The notes: generated by a model from the sequence alone, not told the origin. A stretch of DNA of 64,000 nt from Edaphobacter paludis (GCF_039993895.1 NZ_CP121194.1:3348001-3412000), one strand, 5' to 3'; positions 44,323 to 53,410 are shown, counted from the stretch's first letter. Numbers and translations: made by a program.

Positions 44323-46134
44323 TTATTCCACTTGGCTGTGCTCCTTCGATCCCGCTTCCAGACTTGGCTGCGTGGGCTCATCTCGATAAGTCTTCAGCGC
44401 CTGCAGAATATCCGTTTTGGTCACGACACCTTCGAGCTTCCCTGCGCCACTGGTCACGAGCAGCATGTGCTGTCGATGCTCACTCATCAGCAGGCGCAGC
44501 CCTTCCATCACATCGCAGTCGGAACCTACTCGCGAGGCGTGCCGATTGGTAAGTTCGCGCACCCGCATGGTGTCCCACTTCTGCGGCGATACCTTTGCAA
44601 TCGCCCACACCTCGACAATCCCCAGCAACTGGTCCTCCTCGAACACGGGAAACGTCGAGTGGTGATAGTGAGGAGACAGCAGATCCGTAAACTCACGCAG
44701 CGTCAACGCGCCCTGCACCGAAACTACTTTCTGCTGCATCACGCTGCCCACCACTACATGCCGCAGCTCCTGCACCCTGACGCCTTCGTGCAGCTTCTGG
44801 TCACCAGAAGCCGACGCATCGCCCGACACCGCATACGCCACCGCCGCGCCAATCAGCGCGGGAATAATAAACGCATGTCCGCCCGTAGCCTCCGCGACGA
44901 ACACCACCGCCGCCAGCGGAGTCTTATAGCCCGCGGCGATAAACGAAGCCATGCCCACGGCAGCATACAGTTCAATCGAAGAACTGTGCACCACAGCCTG
45001 CGCAAACGCTACGCCAAAGCTGCCGCCGGTCAGGAACAGCGGAACGAACATCGCGCTCACGCCGCCAACGCCCAGCGTAAACGCCGTCGCCGCCAGCTTC
45101 AGCACACCAAACACAACCAACTCCAGCGTGCTGTGGTGCGTCCCCAAAATCATTCCCACCGCTTCGTAGTTAGGGCCAAGCGGCACCAGCGAGCCATGGA
45201 AGAAGTACAGAAAGATCACGCCGCAGATACCGGTCAGCAATCCGCCAATCGACATCTTGACCCAGTGCGGAAGTGAAGACTTTACGCACAGCGTCCGCAG
45301 GCGCCGAAAGGTAATGACAAACGCCATCGCGATCAGACCAATGATCAGCCCCAGCAGAGCGCACCAGAAGAGGTCGCGTCCCGTAAACGAGGTTGCGCTG
45401 GCAAAATCGAACAGCGGAGCCCCACCAAGAAACGAGCTCAGCGTGATGTACGAGATCACCGAGGCAATCAGCGACGGGACCAGCGCCTCATGCGCCAGGT
45501 CGTCCTTATAGGGCATCTCCAGCGCAAAAACGATACCAGTCAAAGGCGCACGGAAGACCGCCGACATACCCGCCGCCGCACCGCAGATCAGCATGATGCG
45601 CCGGTCTCGCGCATCGAGATTCAACCACCGCAGCTTCGCCCAAAGCCACGAGCCGATGGCCGCGCCGCCATAGATGCTCGGCCCCTCAAGCGCCGAACTG
45701 CCACCAAAGCCCACCGTCGTAATCGCCGCCAGCAGCTTCGGCAGAAACGGCCGCATGTTAATGTCGCCCTGGTGCTCGTGGTACGAGCGAATGACCTCTT
45801 CGGTGGAGTGCTCATCCGGGTCGGGCGTCAGATATTGCATGATCAGGCCCGTCACCGCAAACGCAACTACCAGCCCCGGCACAATCGCCCAGTGATGCCC
45901 CAGGTAATAGCCCAGCACCACCGGCCACAGCTTGCCCAGGATAATGATCGCGATCACGGTGATCGCCAGCCCCGTCGTCACCCCGATAATGGGCGCGATG
46001 ATCAGCCACTTATGCAGGTCGCGCGAATAGGTAGCAGTAAGGTCCTCATGCACCAGTGGCATGTACTTGCGCAGTAGCGGGTGCCGCAGCACCCAGTTAT
46101 CTTTTCTCGTTCTGATGGTTTGCGTCTGATCCAT
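44323..46134 (-). CDS. ClC-family chloride channel/antiporter with CBS domains, copy 1
   Basis: 603-residue membrane protein with a ClC core and C-terminal CBS pair (about 455-580). The gating Glu is in SSALEGPSIYGGAA, and the second filter motif reads GVSAMFVPLF. It differs clearly in sequence from its neighbour, so the two are old paralogues rather than a recent duplication, and they may differ in ion or pH response. A marR gene lies 79 bp upstream on the same strand, suggesting a three-gene operon. Possible role: chloride/proton exchange in acid stress. Confidence 0.9.
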   Translation of the reverse strand: MDQTQTIRTRKDNWVLRHPLLRKYMPLVHEDLTATYSRDLHKWLIIAPIIGVTTGLAITVIAIIILGKLWPVVLGYYLGHHWAIVPGLVVAFAVTGLIMQYLTPDPDEHSTEEVIRSYHEHQGDINMRPFLPKLLAAITTVGFGGSSALEGPSIYGGAAIGSWLWAKLRWLNLDARDRRIMLICGAAAGMSAVFRAPLTGIVFALEMPYKDDLAHEALVPSLIASVISYITLSSFLGGAPLFDFASATSFTGRDLFWCALLGLIIGLIAMAFVITFRRLRTLCVKSSLPHWVKMSIGGLLTGICGVIFLYFFHGSLVPLGPNYEAVGMILGTHHSTLELVVFGVLKLAATAFTLGVGGVSAMFVPLFLTGGSFGVAFAQAVVHSSSIELYAAVGMASFIAAGYKTPLAAVVFVAEATGGHAFIIPALIGAAVAYAVSGDASASGDQKLHEGVRVQELRHVVVGSVMQQKVVSVQGALTLREFTDLLSPHYHHSTFPVFEEDQLLGIVEVWAIAKVSPQKWDTMRVRELTNRHASRVGSDCDVMEGLRLLMSEHRQHMLLVTSGAGKLEGVVTKTDILQALKTYRDEPTQPSLEAGSKEHSQVE

Positions 46135-46213
46135 TTGATTAACTGTCTTTACCTTTGCCGCGACAAAACTGTCGAATATTCTTCCAATCCAAAACCAGAA
46201 AAGCTCTTCCCAG

Positions 46214-46690
46214 TCAGATGGCCTTTTTCTTCACTTCGAGGACCTGGGCGGGCACCTTCGGGACCTTCATTAACGCTTCCTTGGCAGCCTTTACCTCTTC
46301 TTTATGCAGCTCCGTCAACTGGGCAAGAATCTGCTCGCCCTGCTCAGTCAGCGAAACCATTACGAACCTGCGGTCGTTCGTGTCATGTTCCTTGCGCACC
46401 AGTCCGCGCTGTGCTGCCCGCTCCACCAGACCCACCACCGAGTTGTGCCGCTCCTGCAAAAACTCGGCCAACTCGGACACCGAAGCCGTCCCTCGGCCGG
46501 TATATCCGGCAACCCCAAGCATCAGTTGGTGCTGCTGCGGCGTGACCCCGCACTGTCGAGCCGCCTTCTCGCTGAAGCGCAGGAACTTACGCAGGTTATA
46601 GCGAAACCACGCCAGATTCCGAATCGCATCTTCGGTACGAAGCTGAACCGCATCGGATGGAATCGCATGAGGAGAAGAATGCCGCGTCAT
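46214..46690 (-). CDS. MarR-family transcriptional regulator
   Basis: 158-residue winged-helix regulator. The MarR core is visible: QQHQLMLGVAGYTGRG, SVSELAEFLQERHNSVVGLVERA as recognition helix region, and the wing RKEHDTNDRRFVMVSLTEQG. ATG at 46690 is preferred because a TATACT box ends 6 nt upstream, suggesting a leaderless mRNA; an ATG at 46708 is in frame. It leads two chloride-transporter genes and probably regulates itself and them. Confidence 0.88.
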   Translation of the reverse strand: MTRHSSPHAIPSDAVQLRTEDAIRNLAWFRYNLRKFLRFSEKAARQCGVTPQQHQLMLGVAGYTGRGTASVSELAEFLQERHNSVVGLVERAAQRGLVRKEHDTNDRRFVMVSLTEQGEQILAQLTELHKEEVKAAKEALMKVPKVPAQVLEVKKKAI

Positions 46691-46704
46691 AAAAATAGTA
46701 TATC

Positions 46705-46738
46705 GCATCGTGATTGAATATATATCCTACCGTGATGC
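46705..46738. promoter_or_regulatory. Candidate MarR operator at the marR promoter
   Basis: GCATC and GATGC at the ends form an inverted repeat around an AT-rich core, and CGTGAT occurs twice within the 34 bp. It overlaps the region expected for the marR -35 element. Evidence is symmetry and position only. Confidence 0.3.
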
Positions 46739-46872
46739 ATTAATCGCACCGTGAAATTCCCACGATGAGATCGTGTACAGCCAAAGTCGTCGATTATTCC
46801 GACCTCATTCTCATCCCCCACATCGCCACGCAGCCGGTCAGTTCCTGCTTGAATCTTCCAAGGCGTAGCTTC

Positions 46873-47010
46873 ATAAACGCGGAACCTTAGATTCGCTTTG
46901 GGGAAACGACTTCAGCTGTGCCGAAAGCGATCTGCTCGCCATAAACGCCGAACCGAACCTTAGTTTTGCTTAAGGGCACGGCTTCAGCCGTGCCGCAAGC
47001 GCTCTGCTGG
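46873..47010. repeat. Two tandem diverged copies of an intergenic hairpin repeat
   Basis: Unit 1 begins at 46873 and unit 2 at 46941, each opening with ATAAACGC and closing with AAGCG-x-TCTGCT. The core in unit 2 is a perfect hairpin, GGCACGGC-TTCA-GCCGTGCC (46975-46994); in unit 1 the corresponding arm has decayed (GACTTCAGCTGTGCC). Such REP-like elements are common between genes in this group of bacteria. Confidence 0.75.
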
Positions 47011-47279
47011 CATGGGGCTTTTAGCCCCTGAGGTACGGTTTTCGTTCCATGGGTGGCGCCTCCCTTACTCAGTCGTGCCAAACGCAGAGGGAAGCAATTT
47101 GTCTCAGCCGAACCTAAAACCCCAAACAAGCTGTCAAGTCCTGAACCCCAAAAAGCATGCCCAGATATCCGTCCAAATGCAACAAAATAAACAATTTAGA
47201 TCGATAAAAATAAACCGCTCCAACCTGCAAATCAGTTCCACCCAAATTGCTAGACTGGAAACAGTCAGAGTAAACCAGA

Positions 47280-47303
47280 AGGCCCAGCGGAGAAGCTGGG
47301 CCT
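47280..47303. terminator. Hairpin 150 bp beyond the gmhB stop
   Basis: AGGCCCAGC pairs with GCTGGGCCT around GGAGAA. No strong T run follows on either strand, so termination activity is uncertain. Confidence 0.4.
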
Positions 47304-47453
47304 AAGTCCTTTAGAAACAAGACTTTGAAAATTATCTCCAATAGAATGAAGACTTTACCAGAAAAGTATAGGGGGGAGGGTACCTATGAAAGGACGGAAC
47401 CGGCGCAAAACTCGGTCGCGACGGCCTGGGCAATCAACTGATTCAAGACAGCC

Positions 47454-48002
47454 TCAGCCGCGCTCGACCAGCCACCCCTCCACCTCATCCAACCCGTCCA
47501 CCGCGAGATACTCCCCGCCGCACCCCTCGGCCTCCGTGCCCTGAATCAAAAACGCCTGCCGCAACCCCGCCGCGTTTGCCGCCGCAATATCGCTGCAGCG
47601 ATCGCCGACCATGACGCTCTTCCCCAGCTCCACGCCAAACTCCCTCGCTCCACGGCGCAGCATCCCAGTTCCCGGCTTGCGGTCCTCGTGCTCCCGCTTA
47701 TAGTCGCCAACCCCATGCTCAGGATGAAAGGGACAGTGATACACCGCATCAAGCTCCACCCCTTCCGCCCGAAACGCCTCCCGCATCCACACCATCACAG
47801 CCTCAAAATCAGCCTCACTATAAAACCCGCGAGCGATGCCAGCCTGATTCGTCACCACGATCAGTCGATAGCCTAACCCAGCCGCGATCCGGCAAAGCGA
47901 GAAGATTCCATCGACAAACCGCACATCCTCCACCTGGTGCAGATATCCCACTTCATGATTGATCACACCATCACGGTCCAGAAACAAAGCGCGTCCACTC
48001 AT
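47454..48002 (-). CDS. gmhB: HAD-IIIA phosphatase, GmhB-like (heptose-1,7-bisphosphate 7-phosphatase)
   Basis: 182-residue HAD-superfamily phosphatase with motif I FLDRDGVIN, motif II VVTNQAG, and motif IV VGDRCSDI, as in GmhB, which removes the C7 phosphate from heptose 1,7-bisphosphate for LPS core synthesis. The zinc-binding loop is changed: after YHCPFHPEHG the usual CxCRKP end reads HEDRKP, so two of the cysteine ligands are absent. It overlaps the upstream heptosyltransferase gene by 4 bp (ATGA), supporting the heptose role. A histidinol-phosphatase-type activity cannot be excluded from sequence alone. Confidence 0.82.
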   Translation of the reverse strand: MSGRALFLDRDGVINHEVGYLHQVEDVRFVDGIFSLCRIAAGLGYRLIVVTNQAGIARGFYSEADFEAVMVWMREAFRAEGVELDAVYHCPFHPEHGVGDYKREHEDRKPGTGMLRRGAREFGVELGKSVMVGDRCSDIAAANAAGLRQAFLIQGTEAEGCGGEYLAVDGLDEVEGWLVERG

Positions 48003-49090
48003 AACTTTGCCACCACCGTACTCATCGGAGTCACAACTCGCGGCGGCATCGGCCGCTCCGACCGCCTCTGCTCCATCACCGCCTCGACCTCACGGATCAC
48101 CATCTCCACCGAAACCTGACGCACGCATCCATTGTGCAGACACGGCGCATAGTCGCGGCCGTCATAACAGGGCCTGCACGCAAATCCTTCTCCGCCCCAC
48201 AGCGCCACAGTATCTGCCCGCTGCGGCAACCGTCCCCTCGGATCGGTTGGCCCAAAGATGCTAACAATCCCGACGCCCGTAATTCCAGCCATATGCAAAG
48301 GCCCGGTATCGTGCGTCACGATCACATCACTATCTTCCAGCAACGCAAGCATCTCCGGAAGCGTCAGCTTGCCGGTCATGTTGGTCACAGCCAACCCCGC
48401 AAACGCCGCAACAGCCCACATATCTCCAGGCCCACCAGCAAGAATCACTTCCACCCCACGCTTCAGCAAAAACGATGCAAGGGCAACGTAATTCTCGACG
48501 GGCCATCGTCTCAATGCATCATCGCGCATCATATTCTTGGCTCCCGCCGGCGCAAGCACCACCCGCGCCTTGCCCTCCGTCCGAACCAACGGAGACACAG
48601 GCAGCCGTTCCGCCCGCACTGGAGTCAATCCCACCGGTCGCTCGCCATCCTGCCATCCGAGCAGAATCCGGGCATACTCATCGGTGTGGTGTCGCCCAGG
48701 CAGCAACATCCTGGCTCGATCCGTTTGAGACAAGATCACCTTCCGCCGCGCCCGGATCGGCAGCATCACGATCCGATAACGCGCATCGTAGTAAAGCGTC
48801 ACGCAAAGGTCATACTTCGTCCAGCCGACCGTCCTCCACAACCCCAATAACCCGCGGACCCGCTCGGTCGCAGAGCCCTTCAGTATCGCCCGGTCATCCA
48901 CCACAATCGTTCGTATCCAAGGGTAACAACCAAGCAGCGGCGCCACCGCCGCTCCGCCTACCCAGTGCACCTCAGCACCGGCAAGATGGAGCGCATAGGC
49001 AGCAGGAATCGCCATGACGACGTCGCCAATGGCCCCGAATTTTATGATAAGAACGCGTCGAATCGTACCCTGCCAGATCTTTGTGTCCAT
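47999..49090 (-). CDS. Glycosyltransferase family 9 (heptosyltransferase-like)
   Basis: 363-residue GT9 enzyme of the ADP-heptose:LPS heptosyltransferase type, adding heptose to the LPS core at the inner membrane. Features are the N-terminal RRVLIIKFGAIGDVVMAIPA, the acceptor/donor motif DVIVTHDTGPLHMAGITGV, FGPTDPRGR, and the C-terminal CRPCYDGRDYAPCLHNGC cysteine block common in family 9. It is translationally coupled to gmhB. Confidence 0.88.
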   Translation of the reverse strand: MDTKIWQGTIRRVLIIKFGAIGDVVMAIPAAYALHLAGAEVHWVGGAAVAPLLGCYPWIRTIVVDDRAILKGSATERVRGLLGLWRTVGWTKYDLCVTLYYDARYRIVMLPIRARRKVILSQTDRARMLLPGRHHTDEYARILLGWQDGERPVGLTPVRAERLPVSPLVRTEGKARVVLAPAGAKNMMRDDALRRWPVENYVALASFLLKRGVEVILAGGPGDMWAVAAFAGLAVTNMTGKLTLPEMLALLEDSDVIVTHDTGPLHMAGITGVGIVSIFGPTDPRGRLPQRADTVALWGGEGFACRPCYDGRDYAPCLHNGCVRQVSVEMVIREVEAVMEQRRSERPMPPRVVTPMSTVVAKL

Positions 49091-49177
49091 TGATCACAGT
49101 CAAGCGACATGCTGCTGAAAACAGTCGCGCCTATCATTCCACGCAAAATGAAAGCGGCCAGATAAATCTCTTCCAGC

Positions 49178-49987
49178 CTACTTCTTGTGCGTATCCTCTT
49201 GCCGGTAAACCGCTCCCGAAGTCTGAACCTGGCTCCGCAGCTTGATCAGTTCAAGCACCTCTGGATCATTGGCCTGTTCACTGCTTGGAGCAAATAGCGC
49301 GCGTCCACGCTCCGCGGCAGAAGTGCGTGGCTCGCAAAGGTAATAGATAGCAAGACTGTTGCGTGGTTGATTGGGAGGACATGCGACGGGATCCGGCAAG
49401 CCATGCCAGGAATTCTGCGACGTATCAAAGATAACAGCGCGGTTGAACAGACATGGTATCTGCTTGGCTAGTTCCCCAGGAGCATTCTTCGACTCTTCGT
49501 GCCTCCAGAACCCAAGCGCGCCGCCCCATTCGGCTTTCCATCCCGGCTGCATATAGATAATCAGATTCAACCGGCGCTCTAACCCGGTCTTGGGGTGGAT
49601 GGAGTAATCCAAATGCATGTTGAGTTTGCCACCGGTCGCATGGGAGTGCCAGCCGCCACCGTGTAACCCTGGGTCGGCGTAAAGTCGCTCTCCCGCCAAT
49701 TTGCTCATCTCGCTCACGAACTGCTCGGAGTTGAGGTAGCGGAACAACTGATACGTCGCCCGCGGGAACCTGTCCCAGTGGTTGCAGGCCTTCTTTACCT
49801 CAATCGCGTTGTTGTACTCGTTCCATACCGGCCCGTCGAAAGCCGGGAATTCGCCAGCCACTGCATTTGCAACCTCAGGTGAAAGAAAATTATCAATCAC
49901 AACATGATGGAACGGCTCGGCAGCGCGGAATTTAGGGACCAAAGCGTCAAAGGCCGGGGGAGAACTAAGCGGGGGCGTAAATGACAT
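49178..49987 (-). CDS. 2-oxoglutarate/Fe(II)-dependent oxygenase (prolyl-4-hydroxylase-like)
   Basis: 269-residue dioxygenase with a double-stranded beta-helix. The iron ligands are HLD (His125, Asp127, in KLNMHLDYS) and His195 (NSWHGL), with Arg209 (RNSLAIYY) as the likely 2-oxoglutarate contact. The overall form resembles the prolyl-4-hydroxylase alpha-subunit superfamily (2OG-FeII_Oxy_3). Its neighbours are envelope-sugar genes, so it might modify a surface glycan or protein; substrate is unknown. The ATG at 49987 was chosen over an upstream GTG. Confidence 0.85.
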   Translation of the reverse strand: MSFTPPLSSPPAFDALVPKFRAAEPFHHVVIDNFLSPEVANAVAGEFPAFDGPVWNEYNNAIEVKKACNHWDRFPRATYQLFRYLNSEQFVSEMSKLAGERLYADPGLHGGGWHSHATGGKLNMHLDYSIHPKTGLERRLNLIIYMQPGWKAEWGGALGFWRHEESKNAPGELAKQIPCLFNRAVIFDTSQNSWHGLPDPVACPPNQPRNSLAIYYLCEPRTSAAERGRALFAPSSEQANDPEVLELIKLRSQVQTSGAVYRQEDTHKK

Positions 49988-50032
49988 GACTAGCACATTC
50001 TATCCGGTGGGGGCGGGATAATGAAAGCTGGC

Positions 50033-50941
50033 TCAGATTTGATCCGTAAACTTCAGCCGCCCCTCCTTCAGATAGACCTCGATGCCCTGCCATACAGCGG
50101 ACAGATTCTTCCACTCGAACCGCCGCACGCGGTTTGCCATCCGGAGCAGAAGAAAAATCGTAATGGAAATGGCGGGCACAGGAGCGTGCCGCTTGAGCAA
50201 CCGCATTCCCGACGTGGTTGCGAAGCGATCGATCAGTGGGCTGCGCTTCGGACTGCTCGCCCCTTCCTTGTGCAGGATCGCAGTATCCTCGGCAATCGAC
50301 AGTTCATATCCGGCGCGGCGTAAACGGATACAGAGGTCGCTATCGTCGCAATACATAAAAAAGCCCTCATAAAATATCCCAACGTCTTCGCACACCTTTC
50401 GAGGCAGAAGCATACACGCGCCCGTCAGGTACGCATTCCCGCCAAAGTCCGTGGGTTGCACAAAATGAGAGACAAAGCCCGTCCACAAGTTGATACGTCC
50501 ACCGCCCCACGCCTGTACTTGTGCCGGATCATGCATGTAATACAAAACGCCGCCGATTACACCAGCTCGTGGATTGGCGGAAGCTCGGCGCACGAGCTTT
50601 TTCAGGGTATCGGCAGGAGCAATCGTATCGTTGTTCAGCAGCCAGACGTACTCGGCCCCTCGTTGTAATGCCAGCCGGGTTCCCACATTGCAACCCGAAG
50701 GGAAGCCCAGATTGCGCTCCTCCTCGATGACCGTGACCCAGGGATGAGCCTCTCGAATCCGACGGCAGGAATCGTTGGTAGAGCCATTGTCGACGACAAT
50801 AACGTCTAATGCATCGTAGTCCTGATGACGTAGCGAATGAAGACACTCCACCGTGTCCTGCCAGCCGTTCCAATTCACGACAACACACGTCACCCGGGGG
50901 GAAGCCCCAGCATCATTTTCCTGCATCATCCCCTCAACCAT
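50033..50941 (-). CDS. Glycosyltransferase family 2 (rhamnosyltransferase-like)
   Basis: 302-residue inverting GT-A enzyme. Motifs are CVVVNWNGWQDTVECL, VIVVDNGSTND, ERNLGFPSGCNVG, the LLNNDTI nucleotide-binding DxD equivalent, and EGFFMYCDDSDLCIRLRRAGY in the acceptor region. This pattern matches WbbL-type rhamnosyltransferases that act in O-antigen or exopolysaccharide assembly. Several ATGs lie close together (50941, 50929, 50926), and the exact start is uncertain. Confidence 0.85.
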   Translation of the reverse strand: MVEGMMQENDAGASPRVTCVVVNWNGWQDTVECLHSLRHQDYDALDVIVVDNGSTNDSCRRIREAHPWVTVIEEERNLGFPSGCNVGTRLALQRGAEYVWLLNNDTIAPADTLKKLVRRASANPRAGVIGGVLYYMHDPAQVQAWGGGRINLWTGFVSHFVQPTDFGGNAYLTGACMLLPRKVCEDVGIFYEGFFMYCDDSDLCIRLRRAGYELSIAEDTAILHKEGASSPKRSPLIDRFATTSGMRLLKRHAPVPAISITIFLLLRMANRVRRFEWKNLSAVWQGIEVYLKEGRLKFTDQI

Positions 50942-51107
50942 TAGGCAATGCCCGCTCGTAAAGTCTACAGTCTCTCTAAGCCACGCACTCACAATATCCA
51001 ACAAAACCCTCGCACGGTGTCCCCCTCACCTGCCATCCACTAATTGCGCATCTCACAAGACGTACGGTTGTGGAGACAATCTCCTTAAGGAATAAGGCAA
51101 ATCAGAA

Positions 51108-51986
51108 ATGTCAGTAAGCGCTACGGCAAGCACCTCATCCTCCACCAATCAGTCCCGCCTCTCCCGCTGGGTTCTTTTTCTCTCATTTCTTGTAGCCATG
51201 ACCCCCTTGGCCTCGGCTTTCAGCACTCCCCTGACCGGTTCGGCGCTTGATGACGGCTATTTCGACATGTACAACCTCGATTTCCCCGCCGCTCACCTCA
51301 AATTCCAGCAATGGATGTCCGCTCACCCGGAGGACCCCATGGGGCCGGCCTCCGATGCCGCAGCCTGGCTCTTCGGCGAGTTCGACCGCCTCCATATCAT
51401 CGACGTACAGCTCTTCGCTGACCAGAGCCGTTTCGACAACCGCCAGCGTCTCACCCCCGATCCCACCGTCCGCAAATCCTTCGATGACCGTGCCGACCAG
51501 GCAAACCGGCTCGCTGATGCCGCGCTCCAGCGCAACCCCAAAGATGTCACCGCCCTCTACGTCAAAACCCTGATCTGCGGCATGAAGTCCGACTATGCTC
51601 TGATGATAGATAAACGCGACATCGCCGCCCTAAACCTCAGCAAACAGGCCAGCGCCTACTCCCTGCAGGCCCTCGCTATCGACCCCACGCTCTACGATGC
51701 CTATCTAGCGACAGGCGTCGAAAACTACATGCTCAGCCTCAAGTCAGCACCCGTTCGCTGGATTCTCAACCTCACCGGCGCTAATACAGACCGCGAAGAA
51801 GGAATCCGTCTGCTCCATCTCACTGCGTCAAAGGGCCACTATCTCGCGCCCTTCGCCCGCATGATGCTTGCCGTTGCTGCCCTGCGCGATAATCATCCGC
51901 AAGAGGCCAAAGACATCCTCATCGCGCTCTCGAAGGAGTTTCCCCAGAACACCCTCTACCACCGCGAGCTGGCGAGAATCCACTGA
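51108..51986 (+). CDS. Secreted TPR-like protein of unknown function
   Basis: 292-residue protein with a hydrophobic signal segment (about 22-38) followed by helical repeats (for example AASDAAAWLFGEFDRLHIID, then TALYVKTLICGMKSDYALM) reminiscent of TPR or TPR-like helices. No catalytic motif is seen. It ends about 120 bp upstream of the type III PKS gene on the same strand and may be co-transcribed with it. The role is not known. Confidence 0.75.
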   Translation: MSVSATASTSSSTNQSRLSRWVLFLSFLVAMTPLASAFSTPLTGSALDDGYFDMYNLDFPAAHLKFQQWMSAHPEDPMGPASDAAAWLFGEFDRLHIIDVQLFADQSRFDNRQRLTPDPTVRKSFDDRADQANRLADAALQRNPKDVTALYVKTLICGMKSDYALMIDKRDIAALNLSKQASAYSLQALAIDPTLYDAYLATGVENYMLSLKSAPVRWILNLTGANTDREEGIRLLHLTASKGHYLAPFARMMLAVAALRDNHPQEAKDILIALSKEFPQNTLYHRELARIH

Positions 51987-52106
51987 TTTCGCCTTGAATC
52001 CGCGACTTGAATCCACGTCTGCGTGTAGGCTGAATGCATCGTTTGCAGCCACCCCATCACGCAGCACAGCAGTTCGCCATCAGGCAACAATAAGGGTCTT
52101 ATAAGC

Positions 52107-53168
52107 ATGCGTATCTCGTCAGTCGGAACAGCCTACCCTCCCCATCGCTACTCTCAGGCAGCAATCACGGAAGCGCTCAGAAACCGCTGGCAGGATCGCC
52201 TCGAAGAGCCCCGGCTGATCAACCGCATCCACGCCAACTGCGGCGTCGAGTTCCGCAACCTCGTCTTCCCGCTTGAGGTCTACGAAAGCCTCTCCGGCTT
52301 CGGCCCCACCAACGATGCCTGGATCAAGGCCGCCGTCGAACTGGGCCAGCAGGCGATCACTACCGCGCTTGACCGCGTCGGCCTTACCCCTGCGGATATC
52401 TCCGCCATCTTCTTTGCCTCCGTCACTGGCATCGCCAGCCCCACCATCGACGCCCGCCTCATCAACCTGATGCCCTTCCCCACCAACGTCAAGCGCACTC
52501 CCATCTTCGGCCTCGGCTGCGTGGCTGGTGCCGCCGGCATCTCCCGCGCCTCCGACTACGTCCGCGCCTTTCCCAAGCAGTACGCGCTGCTGCTCTCGGT
52601 CGAGCTCTGCTCCCTCACCTGGCAGGACAACGACCAGTCTATTGCCAACCTCATCTCCACCGGCCTCTTCGGAGACGGCTCCGCCGCCGTCGTCATCTCC
52701 GGTGCTGAGACCGCCCTGGCTAAAGAGGGCTGCGGCCCCCGCGTGCTCGACACCTGCTCCACCTTCTACCGCAATACCGAACACATCATGGGCTGGGACA
52801 TCGGCGACCTCGGCTTCAAGATCGTCCTCTCCCCCGATGTCCCCAAGGTTGTCAACGAGCACCTTCGCGGCAACGTCGAGAGCTTCCTTGCCGCCAACAA
52901 CCTCACCATGGACGACATCTCCAGCTACATCTTCCACAGCGGCGGCCCCAAGGTCCTCGAGGCCATGGAAACCTCTCTCAACCTTCCTCCTAACGCGCTC
53001 GCGCCCTCCTGGAAGAGCCTCCGCGACGTGGGCAATCTCTCCGCCGCCTCGGTCCTCGCCGTCATGGAGGACTACCTCGTCAACACGCCCGGCAAGCCCG
53101 GCACCTATAGCATCCTCGCCGCCATGGGACCCGCCTTCTGCTCCGAACTCGTCCTTCTTCAGTGGTAG
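52107..53168 (+). CDS. Type III polyketide synthase (chalcone-synthase-like)
   Basis: 353-residue thiolase-fold enzyme that should extend an acyl starter with malonyl units. The Cys-His-Asn triad is visible as Cys138 (FGLGCVAGAAGISRA), His277 (FHSGGPKVLEAM) and Asn310 (DVGNLSAASV), matching type III PKS order, although the usual HPGGP reads HSGGP. It is followed by genes for a dedicated acyl carrier protein, a ketosynthase and a heme membrane protein, in the same direction. A product such as an alkylresorcinol or alkylpyrone is a possible guess. FabH-like function is less likely because the FabH Asn-Ala signature is absent. Confidence 0.85.
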   Translation: MRISSVGTAYPPHRYSQAAITEALRNRWQDRLEEPRLINRIHANCGVEFRNLVFPLEVYESLSGFGPTNDAWIKAAVELGQQAITTALDRVGLTPADISAIFFASVTGIASPTIDARLINLMPFPTNVKRTPIFGLGCVAGAAGISRASDYVRAFPKQYALLLSVELCSLTWQDNDQSIANLISTGLFGDGSAAVVISGAETALAKEGCGPRVLDTCSTFYRNTEHIMGWDIGDLGFKIVLSPDVPKVVNEHLRGNVESFLAANNLTMDDISSYIFHSGGPKVLEAMETSLNLPPNALAPSWKSLRDVGNLSAASVLAVMEDYLVNTPGKPGTYSILAAMGPAFCSELVLLQW

Positions 53169-53215
53169 GTCATTCGTTCGGCCTGTTTTTCTCAACCACT
53201 AATATAGATATAGGT

Positions 53216-53270
53216 CGGGCTTCCCATCCTTCGCGATTTTTGTGAAGGATGGGAAGCTACACCTCGCCCG
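53216..53270. repeat. Hairpin repeat with a 14-bp perfect stem
   Basis: GCTTCCCATCCTTC pairs exactly with GAAGGATGGGAAGC around an 11-nt loop, and outer words CGGGC/GCCCG extend it. It lies just past the type III PKS stop. It could act as terminator or mRNA stabiliser, but it also resembles dispersed intergenic repeats of these genomes. Confidence 0.65.
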
Positions 53271-53410
53271 AGCCTCTTGACTGTAAGGGATCTCCGTTAC
53301 TCGTTCCTGCTGCTTCACCCTTTTCCTCACACCATAACGCGGGCTACCTTTACACTGACAGAGGCATCGCTGTAAGTTGAACTAGCACTAAGAGGAAGCC
53401 GGGTAAGAGT

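Larger units (their letters stand above)
46739..47453. other. Long spacer with repeats between marR and gmhB
   Basis: About 715 bp with no supported gene. It holds a tandem pair of related ~68-70-bp units with a hairpin core (46873-47010), a further hairpin GGGGCTTTTAGCCCC near 47015, and a terminator-like hairpin at 47280-47303. The open frames here are repeat translations. Confidence 0.6.

Noticed and set aside
46887..47129. 80-residue minus-strand frame
   Set aside because: It is the translation of the tandem intergenic repeat, not a gene.
52119..53195. 358-residue frame opposite the type III PKS
   Set aside because: Low-complexity Gly/Glu/Asp-rich shadow of a GC-rich gene with a clear family on the other strand.
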